A stretch of DNA of 64,000 nucleotides from Mucidula mucida. Its lineage: Eukaryota; Basidiomycota; Agaricomycetes; Agaricales; Physalacriaceae. Each line of letters opens with the position of its first letter. Position 1 is the stretch's first letter. This document shows, piece after piece, positions 10,608-21,771 of the stretch. The notes beneath the pieces were generated by a model. The model saw only the letters and a list, made by a program, of their open reading frames with translations, was not told the DNA's origin and ran no database searches. Where the stretch lies: contig JADNYV010000090.1 in NCBI GenBank assembly GCA_015501055.1, forward strand, positions 79,808 through 143,807, read 5' to 3'. The position numbers were made by a program, and so were the translations under genes.

Positions 10608-11699
10608 TAGTGAATAGCCCGGGTCGGCTGACCCGGTCCGGGTTGTGGGTTCGGGTACTCGTGGGTATGGGTGAGGGTGCCGGTCTGTCAGCCCGCTGTG
10701 ACCCGCGTGACCCGTGGTCACCCGTGAGTACTATTGCCGAGCTCATCGGCACACTCCGGCAAGTGCTGGATCAAGATCAGATTTGTCTGATTAAATGTCT
10801 TTCACCTCTTACCACCACAACACGTCACCGTAGATGTGCTTGTTAGCCCCAGAACTTTGTCTGGGGCTTCTTCTCCTACCTGTCTTCGCTTTTCCAGTGG
10901 ATTGGCCGTGTCCTGATGCCGCCGCCGCCCTTGGATACGTTCCGGGGCTGTTTTGGTGCTCGTCTTCGCCACGGCACCAATTAGACTCCAACCTCTCCAG
11001 CGTAAGCCCTCGCAATGAGGTTGCTATACTTTTCAATGGCGGGCACATGTGTTTAGCACCAGATTCGCCCAGGAATGACAACCCAACACCATGACGACAA
11101 CACGAGGTGGTTTTGCGGACTGGAATCATCCAATGGTGCGTATTTTCCTTCTACTTTCTTGTGCTTCTAAAATCTAAACAGTTAATACTTGTCTCTATTT
11201 GTCTAATTATCTCCTCGCTCTTTGTCGCGTCTCCGCCACGTCTCCTCGCCCTCCGTTGCGCCTTCTGACAATTGCTACACAAAGGCAACAATCTGGCTCT
11301 GCAAACACGCGCCGCGCCGCCCTTTGTCCTCAAATGTTCGGTGCAACGCGGTCAAGAAGGCACTGCCCGTCGCGACACATTCCACCATCGCTAACACATC
11401 TCCTTACTTCCCTCTCCACCACCTCCATGTCGCTACCTCTCCTCACTCCCTCACTACCCCCGTCCCAAAGGCATGTACAGCGCATGCAGCCTCTTGCTAT
11501 TGCATTAGGCTGCGCGTTTGGCATGAATATTGGACGCATAGGCCGTGGGGGAAGTGTGGGCTGAGGGTCACGTGAATCCGCCCTAACCCGAGGGTGAGAT
11601 CAGCGGGTAACCCGTACCCGTGAGGCGGGTGCGGGCCGAACACGGGTAAGGGTGAGGGTCCCAATCGAATTACCCGCGGGACACCCGGGCTATTCACTA
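10608..11699. mobile_element. hAT-A: non-autonomous hAT-like element in integrase (copy X)
   Basis: 1,092 bp bounded by perfect inverted repeats TAGTGAATAGCCCGGGT / ACCCGGGCTATTCACTA and by 8-bp duplications. The TAGTG end fits the hAT terminal consensus. Both ends are rich in ACCCG/CGGGT repeats, likely transposase-binding sites. No transposase motif is present in any frame, and the open frames inside are short and unconserved. It interrupts the integrase domain of pol between the zinc finger and the catalytic core. Confidence 0.88.
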
Positions 11700-11707
11700 A
11701 ATGCAAT

Positions 11708-12831
11708 CAGCACGTTTGTGGACCATTTTACAAAGCGGTTACACATTATACCAACACACACCACCCTGACATCAGAAGGCATGGCTTGTATTTACCGCAA
11801 TTGAATCTTCCCCATACATGGATTGCCGCGACAGATGATACACAATCGAGGTCTGCAATACCACTTGCGTTTCATGAAGGAGTTGTACCGGTTGCTGGGC
11901 ATTGAAGGAAATTTCACAACGGTTGAACCAAGAGATAGAACATTTCTTATGGTTATTCGTCAATTACCATCAGAACAACTGGCATGAATGGCTACCCTCT
12001 GCCGAATTCATTTACAATGATCAGGTACACTCGGCAACCAAAGTCACTTCATTCTTTGCAGACATGGGCAGACATCCCTACAAAGGCACCGCTCCAAAAA
12101 CAGCATTGAGAAATGAGACTGCGCAGGAGTTTGCCAATGGCATGAGGAAAACATGGGACAAAGTGGGGTCAGCATTGAAGATGGCAAAAGAGGACATGAA
12201 ACGGTTTTATGACAGGAAGCGGACAGAGGCAGTAGAGTACCAGGAAGGCAACAAAGTATGGCTAGAAGGGACGAATCTCAGCACGGACCAACCAATGAAG
12301 AAGCTCAATGACAAACACTTCGGGCCGTTTAAAGTGATCAAGAAAGTCGGGACGAGTTCTTACAAGCTCCAGATCCCTCACACGTGGAAGAGCATCCACC
12401 CCGTGTTTAATGAAGCCCTGTTGATGCCTTATTACAAGCCCCAGTTTCCAACACAACCCCGAGACACGCATCCGCCACCGGTGTTGGAAGGTGCTGAGCC
12501 GGAATGGGAGGTTGAGAAAGTGGTTAATTCCCAGAAATACCGCGGGGGTTTTTAATACAAGGTTCACTGGAAGGGTTATGGCACACACAAGCAGACATGG
12601 GAACCAGCATGCAATCTCAAAAATGCCAACGAAGCCATCAGCGATTTCCACCAACAGTACCCGAACAAGCCAAAACCACCTGTGCTTGCTCGCATTGAAG
12701 TCCCCATGTCGCAATTTCCATCACATTTATTCCGACCCATGCCACCGCCTGATACCGAACCCCTTGATGTCACACTACCCTCTGCGGCCCTCATGGAGCG
12801 ACTCTGGCGCAGAATGGAACTTGCGCCTTAA
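11708..12831 (+). pseudogene. pol of element X, integrase core and chromodomain
   Basis: Sequence resumes after hAT-A with FVDHFTKRLHIIPTH of the integrase core, then an in-frame stop near 11805. The second catalytic position, normally Asp in a DRG context, reads HNRG. The segment that should carry the catalytic Glu is deleted between GNFTT and RLNQEIEHF. The open frame 11902-12555 gives the C-terminal integrase region (HFGPFKVIKKVGTSSYKL). A chromodomain follows (EVEKVVNSQKYRGGF, stop TAA, YKVHWKGYGTHKQTWEP). All of these lesions are shared with copy Y. Confidence 0.85.
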
Positions 12832-12842
12832 GGAGGGGGTGA

Positions 12843-13370
12843 TGTTATGAATCACCACATTTTCACATTTTCAATCTTATCATATCTTATCGGGGGGCTT
12901 GTCTTATCAACCAACGGACTGTTTTATCATCTGTTTTGTCACCGATCATACTCCTTTTCATTACCAAAGCTGTACTCATGTTGGACACACACCCAACACA
13001 TGGATGACATCATACATGCCAATACCTCATGGACTCCCTATTGTATACACACCGCCGACACTCGTAGTACACATCGTCGTTTCAGTATTATTACTTACAT
13101 GCAGTTACCACTCGTATTTAATGGTTTCACGGACTAATAGCATACAACACTGGGTCAAGGGCGTGGAGCATCCCTAGTGGAAACACGTATGGACAAGGAG
13201 TCTCAAACACAGACTTACTAGTATATAAGCAGTAGTGTAGTATCATTGTACTTTAGTTCCAATCTTGTTTATACACCTGGCCTAGCCTAGTCTTACAAAC
13301 GTGAACACTTTTTCCTTAATTTCTGGCTGTGGTACCTGGTTGAGTCTCGTAGCTTAGTCAGTCGCTAACA
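12843..13370 (+). repeat. Complete LTR at the 3' end of element X
   Basis: A 528-bp LTR, TGTTATGAATC to GTCGCTAACA, directly after a polypurine tract. It abuts the truncated inverted LTR starting at 13371 with no spacer. Confidence 0.9.
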
Positions 13371-13650
13371 ATTAAATACGAGTGGTAACTGCATGTAAGT
13401 AATAATACTGAAACGACGATGTGTACTACGAGTGTCGGCGGTGTGTATACAATAGGGAGTCCATGAGGTATCGGCATGTATGATGTCATCCATGTGTTGG
13501 GTGTGTGTCCAACATGAGTACAGCTTTGGTAATGAAAAGGAGTATGATCGGTGACAAAACAGATGATAAAACAGTCCGTTGGTTGATAAGACAAGCCCCC
13601 CGATAAGATATGATAAGATTGAAAATGTGAAAATGTGGTGATTCATAACA
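13371..13650 (-). repeat. Partial LTR (first 280 bp) at the centre of the fold-back
   Basis: Read on the minus strand it runs from TGTTATGAATC to CTCGTATTTAAT and stops. The missing remainder of an LTR, starting TTAATGG, is found in plus orientation at 20698-20952. The two pieces overlap by TTAAT. Confidence 0.88.
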
Positions 13651-13661
13651 TCACCCCCTCC

Positions 13662-14785
13662 TTAAGGCGCAAGTTCCATTCTGCGCCAGAGTCGCTCCAT
13701 GAGGGCCGCAGAGGGTAGTGTGACATCAAGGGGTTCGGTATCAGGCGGTGGCATGGGTCGGAATAAATGTGATGGAAATTGCGACATGGGGACTTCAATG
13801 CGAGCAAGCACAGGTGGTTTTGGCTTGTTCGGGTACTGTTGGTGGAAATCGCTGATGGCTTCGTTGGCATTTTTGAGATTGCATGCTGGTTCCCATGTCT
13901 GCTTGTGTGTGCCATAACCCTTCCAGTGAACCTTGTATTAAAAACCCCCGCGGTATTTCTGGGAATTAACCACTTTCTCAACCTCCCATTCCGGCTCAGC
14001 ACCTTCCAACACCGGTGGCGGATGCGTGTCTCGGGGTTGTGTTGGAAACTGGGGCTTGTAATAAGGCATCAACAGGGCTTCATTAAACACGGGGTGGATG
14101 CTCTTCCACGTGTGAGGGATCTGGAGCTTGTAAGAACTCGTCCCGACTTTCTTGATCACTTTAAACGGCCCGAAGTGTTTGTCATTGAGCTTCTTCATTG
14201 GTTGGTCCGTGCTGAGATTCGTCCCTTCTAGCCATACTTTGTTGCCTTCCTGGTACTCTACTGCCTCTGTCCGCTTCCTGTCATAAAACCGTTTCATGTC
14301 CTCTTTTGCCATCTTCAATGCTGACCCCACTTTGTCCCATGTTTTCCTCATGCCATTGGCAAACTCCTGCGCAGTCTCATTTCTCAATGCTGTTTTTGGA
14401 GCGGTGTCTTTGTAGGGATGTCTGCCCATGTCTGCAAAGAATGAAGTGACTTTGGTTGCCGAGTGTACCTGATCATTGTAAATGAATTCGGCAGAGGGTA
14501 GCCATTCATGCCAGTTGTTCTGATGGTAATTGACGAATAACCATAAGAAATGTTCTATCTCTTGGTTCAACCGTTGTGAAATTTCCTTCAATGCCCAGCA
14601 ACCGGTACAACTCCTTCATGAAACGCAAGTGGTATTGCAGACCTCGATTGTGTATCATCTGTCGCGGCAATCCATGTATGGGGAAGATTCAATTGCGGTA
14701 AATACAAGCCATGCCTTCTGATGTCAGGGTGGTGTGTGTTGGTATAATGTGTAACCGCTTTGTAAAATGGTCCACAAACGTGCTG
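13662..14785 (-). pseudogene. pol of element Y, integrase core and chromodomain
   Basis: Mirror of the X segment. The frame 14591-13938 encodes the integrase C-terminal region, identical to X except Lys-Asp in place of Lys-Gly near the GRHPYK motif. It carries the same TAA inside the chromodomain and the same loss of the segment bearing the catalytic Glu. Confidence 0.83.
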
Positions 14786-14793
14786 ATCGCATT

Positions 14794-15885
14794 TAGTGAA
14801 TAGCCCGGGTGTCCCGCGGGTAATTCGATTGGGACCCTCACCCTTACCCGTGTTCGGCCCGCACCCGCCTCACGGGTACGGGTTACCCGCTGATCTCACC
14901 CTCGGGTTAGGGCGGATTCACGTGACCCTCAGCCCACACTTCCCCCACGGCCTATGCGTCCAATATTCATGCCAAACGCGCAGCCTAATGCAATAGCAAG
15001 AGGCTGCATGCGCTGTACATGCCTTTGGGACGGGGGTAGTGAGGGAGTGAGGAGAGGTAGCGACATGGAGGTGGTGGAGAGGGAAGTAAGGAGATGTGTT
15101 AGCGATGGTGGAATGTGTCGCGACGGGCAGTGCCTTCTTGACCGCGTTGCACCGAACATTTGAGGACAAAGGGCGGCGCGGCGCGTGTTTGCAGAGCCAG
15201 ATTGTTGCCTTTGTGTAGCAATTGTCAGAAGGCGCAACGGAGGGCGAGGAGACGTGGCGGAGACGCGACAAAGAGCGAGGAGATAATTAGACAAATAGAG
15301 ACAAGTATTAACTGTTTAGATTTTAGAAGCACAAGAAAGTAGAAGGAAAATACGCACCATTGGATGATTCCAGTCCGCAAAACCACCTCGTGTTGTCGTC
15401 GTGGTGTTGGGTTGTCATTCCTGGGCGAATCTGGTGCTAAACACATGTGCCCGCCATTGAAAAGTATAGCAACCTCATTGTGAGGGCTTACGCTGGAGAG
15501 GTTGGAGTCTAATTGGTGCCGTGGCGAAGACGAGCACCAAAACAGCCCCGGAACGTATCCAAGGGCGGCGGCGGCATCAGGACACGGCCAATCCACTGGA
15601 AAAGCGAAGACAGGTAGGAGAAGAAGCCCCAGACAAAGTTCTGGGGCTAACAAGCACATCTACGGTGACGTGTTGTGGTGGTAAGAGGTGAAAGACATTT
15701 AATCAGACAAATCTGATCTTGATCCAGCACTTGCCGGAGCGTGCCGATGAGCTCGGCAATAGTACTCACGGGTGACCACGGGTCACGCGGGTCACAGCGG
15801 GCTGACAGACCGGCACCCTCACCCGTACGCACGAGTACCCGAACCCACAACCCGGACCGGGTCAGCCGACCCGGGCTATTCACTA
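14794..15885. mobile_element. hAT-A: second copy, in element Y
   Basis: Same length (1,092 bp), same TIRs and same position in pol as the copy in X. Its 8-bp target duplications (14786-14793 and 15886-15893, ATCGCATT on this strand) are perfect. It differs from the X copy at only a few bases, for example in the ACCCG-rich end near 15826. Confidence 0.88.
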
Positions 15886-18620
15886 ATCGCATTGTATCCT
15901 CCCGACTCCGGCAACTTGCCGATCATATCTGTCTCAACTTTCTCCCATGGCTTGCTTGGCACATCAATAGGGTGAAGGGGTGCGGCCGGCTTCGTGCGAT
16001 GTGACTTTGTGGCCTGGCATTTTTGACACCCTTCTACGTATTCACGGACGTCTCGGCTGATTCCGGGCCACCAATAGGTGTGTGTGATCAATTCGAGAGT
16101 CTTGTATTGTCCCGGATGCCCTGCAAGCTGTGTATCATGGTGCATTCCAATAACTCTTCCCCGCAATTCCTTATCCTTCGGTATGTAAATACAATCCTTC
16201 CATATAATAAGTCCATTTTCCTTCTCTTCCCATCCTTTTTCTTTGTTTTCTAATGCTTTTTGTATGTATCTGTCCTTGTTTCCTTTTCTTTGTTTAATTT
16301 TGTTAAGTAATTTGTCCTCCGGTGTAGCTACTGTATGTAAAGAAAATTGCATTTGTGATATAAAAAACTCTGGTTTTAGCAAAACAACGTTTTCGTTATC
16401 TTTTTCCCCCTTCTCAAGGCCTGTCATCCTTGACAAGGCATCAGCTTTTCTCATAGTCTTGCCCGGCTTGTGAATCATCTGTATGTCATACTCCGCCAAC
16501 TCTGTAACCCATCTCGCCTGCCTCCGATTCAACTTCTGTGGCTTCCGAAAGTACTGAAGGTTTTGATAATCGGTAAATACCTCCACCGTTTCCTTTGCTC
16601 CAAGGAGATATTGTCTCCAGTCGTCAATCGAGTCCATAATTGCCATCATCTCTTTGTCGTAGATCTCATAATTGCGCTCCACTTTGTTCAGCGCGCAAGA
16701 CCGAAAGGCTACTGGTCTCCATTTTCCGTTAACAAACTGGGAAAGAACCGCCCCGTTTGCATAGTTCGAGGAGTCCGCCTTGACTCGAAACTTGCCATCG
16801 TCGTGTGGTACGATCAGGACGGGTTCTTCCGTCATCCTCCATTTTAACTCCTCAAACGCCTTGTGCTGCTCCCTGCCCCAAACCCACTCGCCCTTCCCAG
16901 TCAGTGATGTCAATGGCTTCGCTACTCCCGCAAATCCCCGGATGAAACATCGGTAGAAGTTGCAGAAGCCCAGGAATGACTGTACTTCCTTCTTCTTCGT
17001 CGGCTCCTTCCATTCCTTCACTACGGCCACTTTTGCCGGATCCATCTTCACTTCTCCTCCTCCAACAATAACTCCTAAGTAGTCTACAGTATGTGCCTCA
17101 AAACTACATTTCTCGGGTTTTAAGTACAACTTATTTACTTGCAATATTTCTAATACCCTTCGTACAATCTGTCTATGCTCCTCGAGAGTGTTTGTAAAGA
17201 TAAGTATATCATCCAAGTAAACGATAACATGTCTGTCGTCAATCAACTCCTTCAGAATGTGATTCATGAACGATTGAAAAGTCGCCGGCGAGTTTGTAAG
17301 TCCAAAGAACATAACTGAGGGCTCGAACAGGCCTTGGTTTGTTCTAAACGCTGCTTTCCACTCATCACCTTCTTTGATCCGGATGTTATTGTAACCCCAT
17401 CGGACATCCATCTTTGTGAAACACTTTGCTTCCTTCAGCTTGTCGATAAGTTCTTGGATCAACGGCAAGGGATATTGGTTTTTGATCGTCATGTCATTCA
17501 ATTTCCGATAATCCTGCACGGGCCGAAGACTTCCATCCTTCTTCTTGATAAAGAAGAATGGTGACGCCATGGGTGAAATTGATGGCCGTATGTGTCCCGT
17601 GTGTATGTTTTCCTCCAAGAACTCGTCTAATGCCTTCTGCTCGGATGGACTAAGGGGATAGACCTTGCAGTCAACCGGTTTGGAACCAGGCGTGAGTTCT
17701 ATCGCGTGATCCCAGGGTCTTCGCTCCGGTAGCTTATCAAAGTCCGCCTTGCTAAATACATCGGAGAATTCCTCAATGTAAGGTGCAGCAGCGGATGAAG
17801 GCTGTTGTAATCTCAGCTTTTCACCGCTTTTGCAATAACTGTCCTGGTCCATCCAGAATAAACGCTCTCCCTCTTCCAACTTCTCTTCTACATCTTCTCC
17901 TTTGTCTTCTGGTGAGTCATACTCGGGTAGATAGCCGCAGCGGTCTGGGCATCGATTGAAAGTCAACGTGGATTCCGTCCAGTTGATCGTGGGGTTGTGA
18001 TATTGTAACCAATCTAGCCCCAAAAAGATACTTGTTTTGCCAAGATTGGTGACGGCCAACTCGATCTTTTCGGCGTGATCTCCAATCTTCATCCGGACCT
18101 CCACAAAACCTTCGATTGCTCCTCCCTCGTTTAGGGTTCCATCCGCATTGTAGACAGGGAGCTTGACCGGTAACTCCTTGATTGGGAGTCCGTTCCTCTC
18201 GACGAATTCTTTATTGACACAAGAACCCGTTGCTCCACTGTCAAGAAGGGCACTCGTTTCCCATTCAGAGCCTGTGTGTACGCTCTCTATGGTTACTCGG
18301 AGTTTCATGTCCTGCCCCTTTGTTCCCCGGATGTACTTCCTTGACTTTTTTAACTCCGTTACAACTTCTACCGCAGCTTCCTTTGTCAACGCTCTGATCA
18401 CCATCACCTTCTCTTCTGTCGCTTCTCTCTCTCTCCGCTCCGGCATCCATGCTCTCAAAATTCCCACTGCTCTTGGCACTTCATCCTCTCCTAGCCTTTG
18501 TGCAACCCACTCAGGTGTGTTTGGTTCATATCTTTCTTTTGCAGGTTTTGGTGGTGAAGTCGTCAATGATATTTTAGATGTTTTAGTACCAGTACTATAA
18601 ATAGATTCTGCATCTGACAA
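15876..18620 (-). pseudogene. pol of element Y, protease to integrase zinc finger
   Basis: A single 914-residue frame without the RNase H frameshifts seen in X. Order: protease (LLDSGATGSC, near residue 130), reverse transcriptase (KKKDGSLRPVQDYRKL; YLDDILIF near residue 468), RNase H (KADSSNYANGAVLSQF, then YEIYDKEMMAI), and integrase HHCC finger (HHDTQLAGHPG...CQKCQ). It ends inside the hAT-A inverted repeat. It shows the ancestral reading of the family but is still not a complete pol, because the integrase core beyond the insertion is defective. Confidence 0.88.
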
Positions 18621-19571
18621 TTCTTCCCTGGAACTGCTCCGGCAGGACTGCGTCTACTGCGGGAGCTTCGCAAAACCCAACTCTTCGGCCAACTTCCTCT
18701 TCTCCTCGTTTCATTTCGGTCCATAGACCCCAATCGTCTGGGGTCGACCCTTCTTAGGACAGAACCTGCTGACATGGCCGTGTTTGCCACAGCTGAAGCA
18801 AAGTCCCTTTGACGTGCATTGTTAATGTCCATGGCCTGCCGGCTCCTCCATAGGTAACGCCGGTGGCATCTTGTTGTGTGATCGGCGTCGGTGGGTTTGT
18901 AGGATTGGCTCTTGATATAGCCGCCTGCGGAGCTTGGGGCCGGGACTGCATGCCGACCTCTTGCTCGCCGTCCGCCTTCTCCACAGCTGATCAATCTGAA
19001 TGATCTGTGCCTTCCAATCCTTTTACTTCTCTGGCAACCCGTCTTGGCTGCCATAGATCTGATCAATGATCTTCTCGTTGACGTTGGTCTCAGAAGTCGC
19101 ACGACAAATGTGTCATCCTTTGAATATCCTGCCTGAGTGAGCAGAACCTCGAACTTCTGGAAGAAATCTTGAGCGGTGTCTTGCCCCTGGCGCAACCGCT
19201 CGATCTGGTCTTGCGCGTCTCGCGCGAGGTTGGAATCCACAAATCACTCCTTCAGATCTTCCTTGAACTCCGTCCAAGAGACTGTCCATTCCTCTTCTTC
19301 CTCGTCAAAGTTCTGGTCCAAGTAGTTCTGGACCCATGCATCTATGTGATCTCCTCGGATGTAGGAGAGAACAACATCATCCTTTCGGAGTCAGATGTGA
19401 GGTTGTTCTTCTTGTCACGGATATATGTGAACATCGATCGCCACCAGCTCTTGTACTTGGACTTGTCCCTGTCATAGTCATAAGGCTTGTTGACAAGGGA
19501 TCGGCCTTTGGTTTCGACATCGGCATGATGAGCGGGTGTGTGAGGAGGGTTTCGGGTGCTTCGTTGGACAT
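18600..19571 (-). pseudogene. gag of element Y, frameshifted
   Basis: It begins MSNEAPETLLTHPLIMPMSK at 19571, near the expected distance from the 5' LTR. Capsid-like sequence follows in shifted frames (NKPYDYDRDKSKYKSWW; MDSNLARDAQDQIERLRQGQ at 19240; KFEVLLTQAGYSKDDTFV). The zinc-knuckle region lies near 18800, but indels split it. It retains about 540 bp that X has lost. Confidence 0.7.
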
Positions 19572-20168
19572 GATGAATCGGGGTGATAGGATCGGAGAGT
19601 GAAAGGGTGAAAGTGGGGATATGGGAGATGCGGATTTTGATGAAACGGGTGAGGGAATAGAGGTTTGGATGAATAGGGAGGAGTTGCCTAGATCTGAAAT
19701 GGAATCCAGGACTTGGTAGGGTGGGGAATAATGGTGTGTATCGTAAGGTAAGTAAAGTAGGTAGGTATTGTAACTGTCTACGCTATTTTACCGACTACTG
19801 ACTATGTATCTACGGAGCCCAAGAGCTTGTCACAAGTTCGTAATTGCCCAGCCGACGTCCCTCTGGTGTGAGGTAAGCCGAAGTTTTCCTGGGAACGGGG
19901 GTTGACCCGTAAACAGCGCCCACTGAAGTGCAACTGCCAAAAGTTCGTTCTCGTGGAGCGGCTACTTCCAGCACCCGAGGCAGTTATCTCTAACTGTTAG
20001 CCGGCGCTACTGGGACCAATACACATGTATGCGGACGTGCGCTGGAATTAGGATTCGTCTATCTGTAAACAGGGAAAGGGAATAGGGGAATGTGCGATGA
20101 TCAAACAGCGAAGTGCTGATCGACGATCAGGGATGTGTGGTAGGTGGTAGAAAGTAGTTCTGATCTTC
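19572..20168 (-). other. 5' leader of element Y
   Basis: Untranslated leader between the 5' LTR and gag. Its LTR-proximal part matches the X leader at 6865-7095. No TGG-type tRNA primer-binding site is seen next to the LTR. Confidence 0.5.
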
Positions 20169-20697
20169 TGTTAGCGACTGACTAAGCCACAAGACTCAAC
20201 CAGGTACCACAGCAAGAAATTAAGGAAAAAGTGTTCGTGTTCGTAAGACTAGGCTAGGCCAGGTGTATAAACAAGATCGGAACTAAAGTACAATGATACT
20301 ACACTACTGCTTATATACTAGTAAGTCTGTGTTTGAGACTCCTTGTCCATACGCGTTTCCACTAGGGATGCTCCACGCCCTTGACCCAGTGTTGTATGCT
20401 ACTAGTCCGTGAAACCATTAAATACGAGTGGTAACTGCATGTAAGTAATAATACTGAAACAACCATGTGTACTACGAGTGTTGGCAGTGTGTATACAATA
20501 GGGAGTCCATGAGGTATCAGCATGTATGATGTCATCCATGTATTGGACGTATGTCCGACATGAGTACGGCTTTGGTAATGAAAAGGGATATGATCGGTGA
20601 CAAAACAGATGATGAAACGGTCCGTTGGTTGATAAGACAAGGCCCCCGATAAGATATGATAAGATGTGAAAGTGTGAAAATATGGCGATTCATAACA
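20169..20697 (-). repeat. 5' LTR of element Y
   Basis: A complete 529-bp LTR (TGTTAGCGAC to ATTCATAACA on the plus strand). It is followed without spacer by the LTR fragment at 20698. Confidence 0.9.
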
Positions 20698-20952
20698 TTA
20701 ATGGTTTCACGGACTAGTAGCATACAACACTGGGTCAAGGATGTGGAGTTAACCCTAGCGGAAACACATATGGACAAGGAGTCCCAAACACAGACTTACT
20801 AGTATATAAGCAGTAGCGTAGCATCATTGTACTTTAGTTCCGAGCTCGTTTATACACCTGGCCTAGCCTAGTCTTACGAACACGAACACTTTCTCTTTTA
20901 GTTCTTGCTGTGGTACCTGGTTTAGTCTCGTGGCTAAAGTCAGTTGCTAACA
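20698..20952 (+). repeat. LTR fragment, 3' portion
   Basis: Begins TTAATGGTTTCACGG in mid-LTR and ends CAGTTGCTAACA. It complements the partial LTR at 13371-13650, overlapping it by the 5 bp TTAAT. Confidence 0.88.
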
Positions 20953-21771
20953 ATTGTATTACCTACAAAACCTTTGGTCGAGCCATGCTTGATTTCGGCG
21001 AGGAGCGTCTGAAGATTAGATATTGCTATGACATACAAGTGCAGTTTGTTTTGGTCCTTATTTACCTGTTGTATGTTCTACTGCTTGACACGCGCACACG
21101 CTGAAATAGTGCTTTTCCAGCCTCTACACTCTCATCAAGTACATAGGGACGAATGATCAGAGCTGTCCGCAACTCAAGTCTCATGTAACAGTGCTCAATT
21201 TCTACAACAGACCTAAACTTGTTTGAAACTCAACAATCGAAATACATCGTTTCCACGCTATGCAGACATGTGTCGAGTATATTCTTGTGTGTCCCCACAA
21301 GGACTCGTGTGTGCTACTTTGCCCACCTTCCTGGTTATGTCGGTCTCCGGTGACGTAATGCCCAAACATCCTTTCCTTTCGCCATCATCAGCTTTTCCTG
21401 TGCTGTTGAAGTGGAAAGCGCGAAGGATCTTCTCCTTGGAACAACAAGTCCAGCATTTTGTTTATCGACCACAGTCCATTACAGGAAACGGCTCAAATTC
21501 GTCTTCAAATCGCATCACCTACGCCGCAAATACATTACTCGTTTTCCGCACCACAATACCTAATTCGGCATCGTAATCCTTTGTTCGCGCGCTTTCAAGA
21601 TCAAAATTCTCTTTATTGTATGAACAAGGATCCGCCATCCTTTGTTCTCGTCTCTTGTTCTCACCCTCTTGTTCAAAGCTGTATAAAACGACGTAACGGT
21701 CCTGGAATCAACACGCCCACCTGCTCACACCCATCTCAGCACATTAACCACTGACAACGCCGTACGCCACC
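20953..21771. other. Intergenic region with core promoter of the 21772 gene
   Basis: No convincing gene. TATAAAA at about 21682-21688 lies some 90 bp upstream of the ATG and is followed by a pyrimidine-rich stretch, a standard fungal core-promoter layout. The flank at 20953 shows no continuation of the FunK1 gene cut at 6332. Confidence 0.5.

Larger units (their letters stand above)
6333..13370 (+). mobile_element. Ty3/gypsy chromovirus copy X (full-length, inactive)
   Basis: An LTR retrotransposon with two LTRs bounded by TGTTA...TAACA (6333-6864 and 12843-13370), a gag remnant with a zinc knuckle, and a pol in the order protease, reverse transcriptase, RNase H, integrase, chromodomain, which is the Ty3/gypsy order. 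A polypurine tract (AAGGAGGGGGTGA) immediately precedes the 3' LTR. No TGG-type tRNA primer site follows the 5' LTR, which could mean self-priming or decay. It lacks the 5' part of gag, has frameshifts in RNase H, a damaged integrase core, a stop in the chromodomain and a nested hAT-like insertion. The flanking bases do not form a 5-bp duplication. Confidence 0.92.
13371..20697 (-). mobile_element. Ty3/gypsy chromovirus copy Y, inverted relative to X
   Basis: Near-identical to X but on the minus strand, so positions mirror about 13246 (X hAT-A end 11699 pairs with 14794). It has a complete 5' LTR at 20169-20697, a fuller gag, a 914-residue pol frame, the same hAT-A insertion, the same integrase deletion and chromodomain stop, and a 3' LTR that consists only of its first 280 bp (13650 back to 13371). 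With X it makes a fold-back repeat of about 7 kb per arm. Confidence 0.9.

Noticed and set aside
11199..11575. Overlapping open frames inside hAT-A, repeated in the Y copy
   Set aside because: Present in several frames at once with compositionally biased sequence, and with no transposase signature. They are shared only because hAT-A is duplicated.
12847..13177. Hydrophobic open frames inside the chromovirus LTRs (also 6301-6666, 13358-13646 and 20362-20640)
   Set aside because: They lie wholly in LTR sequence and recur only because the LTR recurs. No start context or family match.
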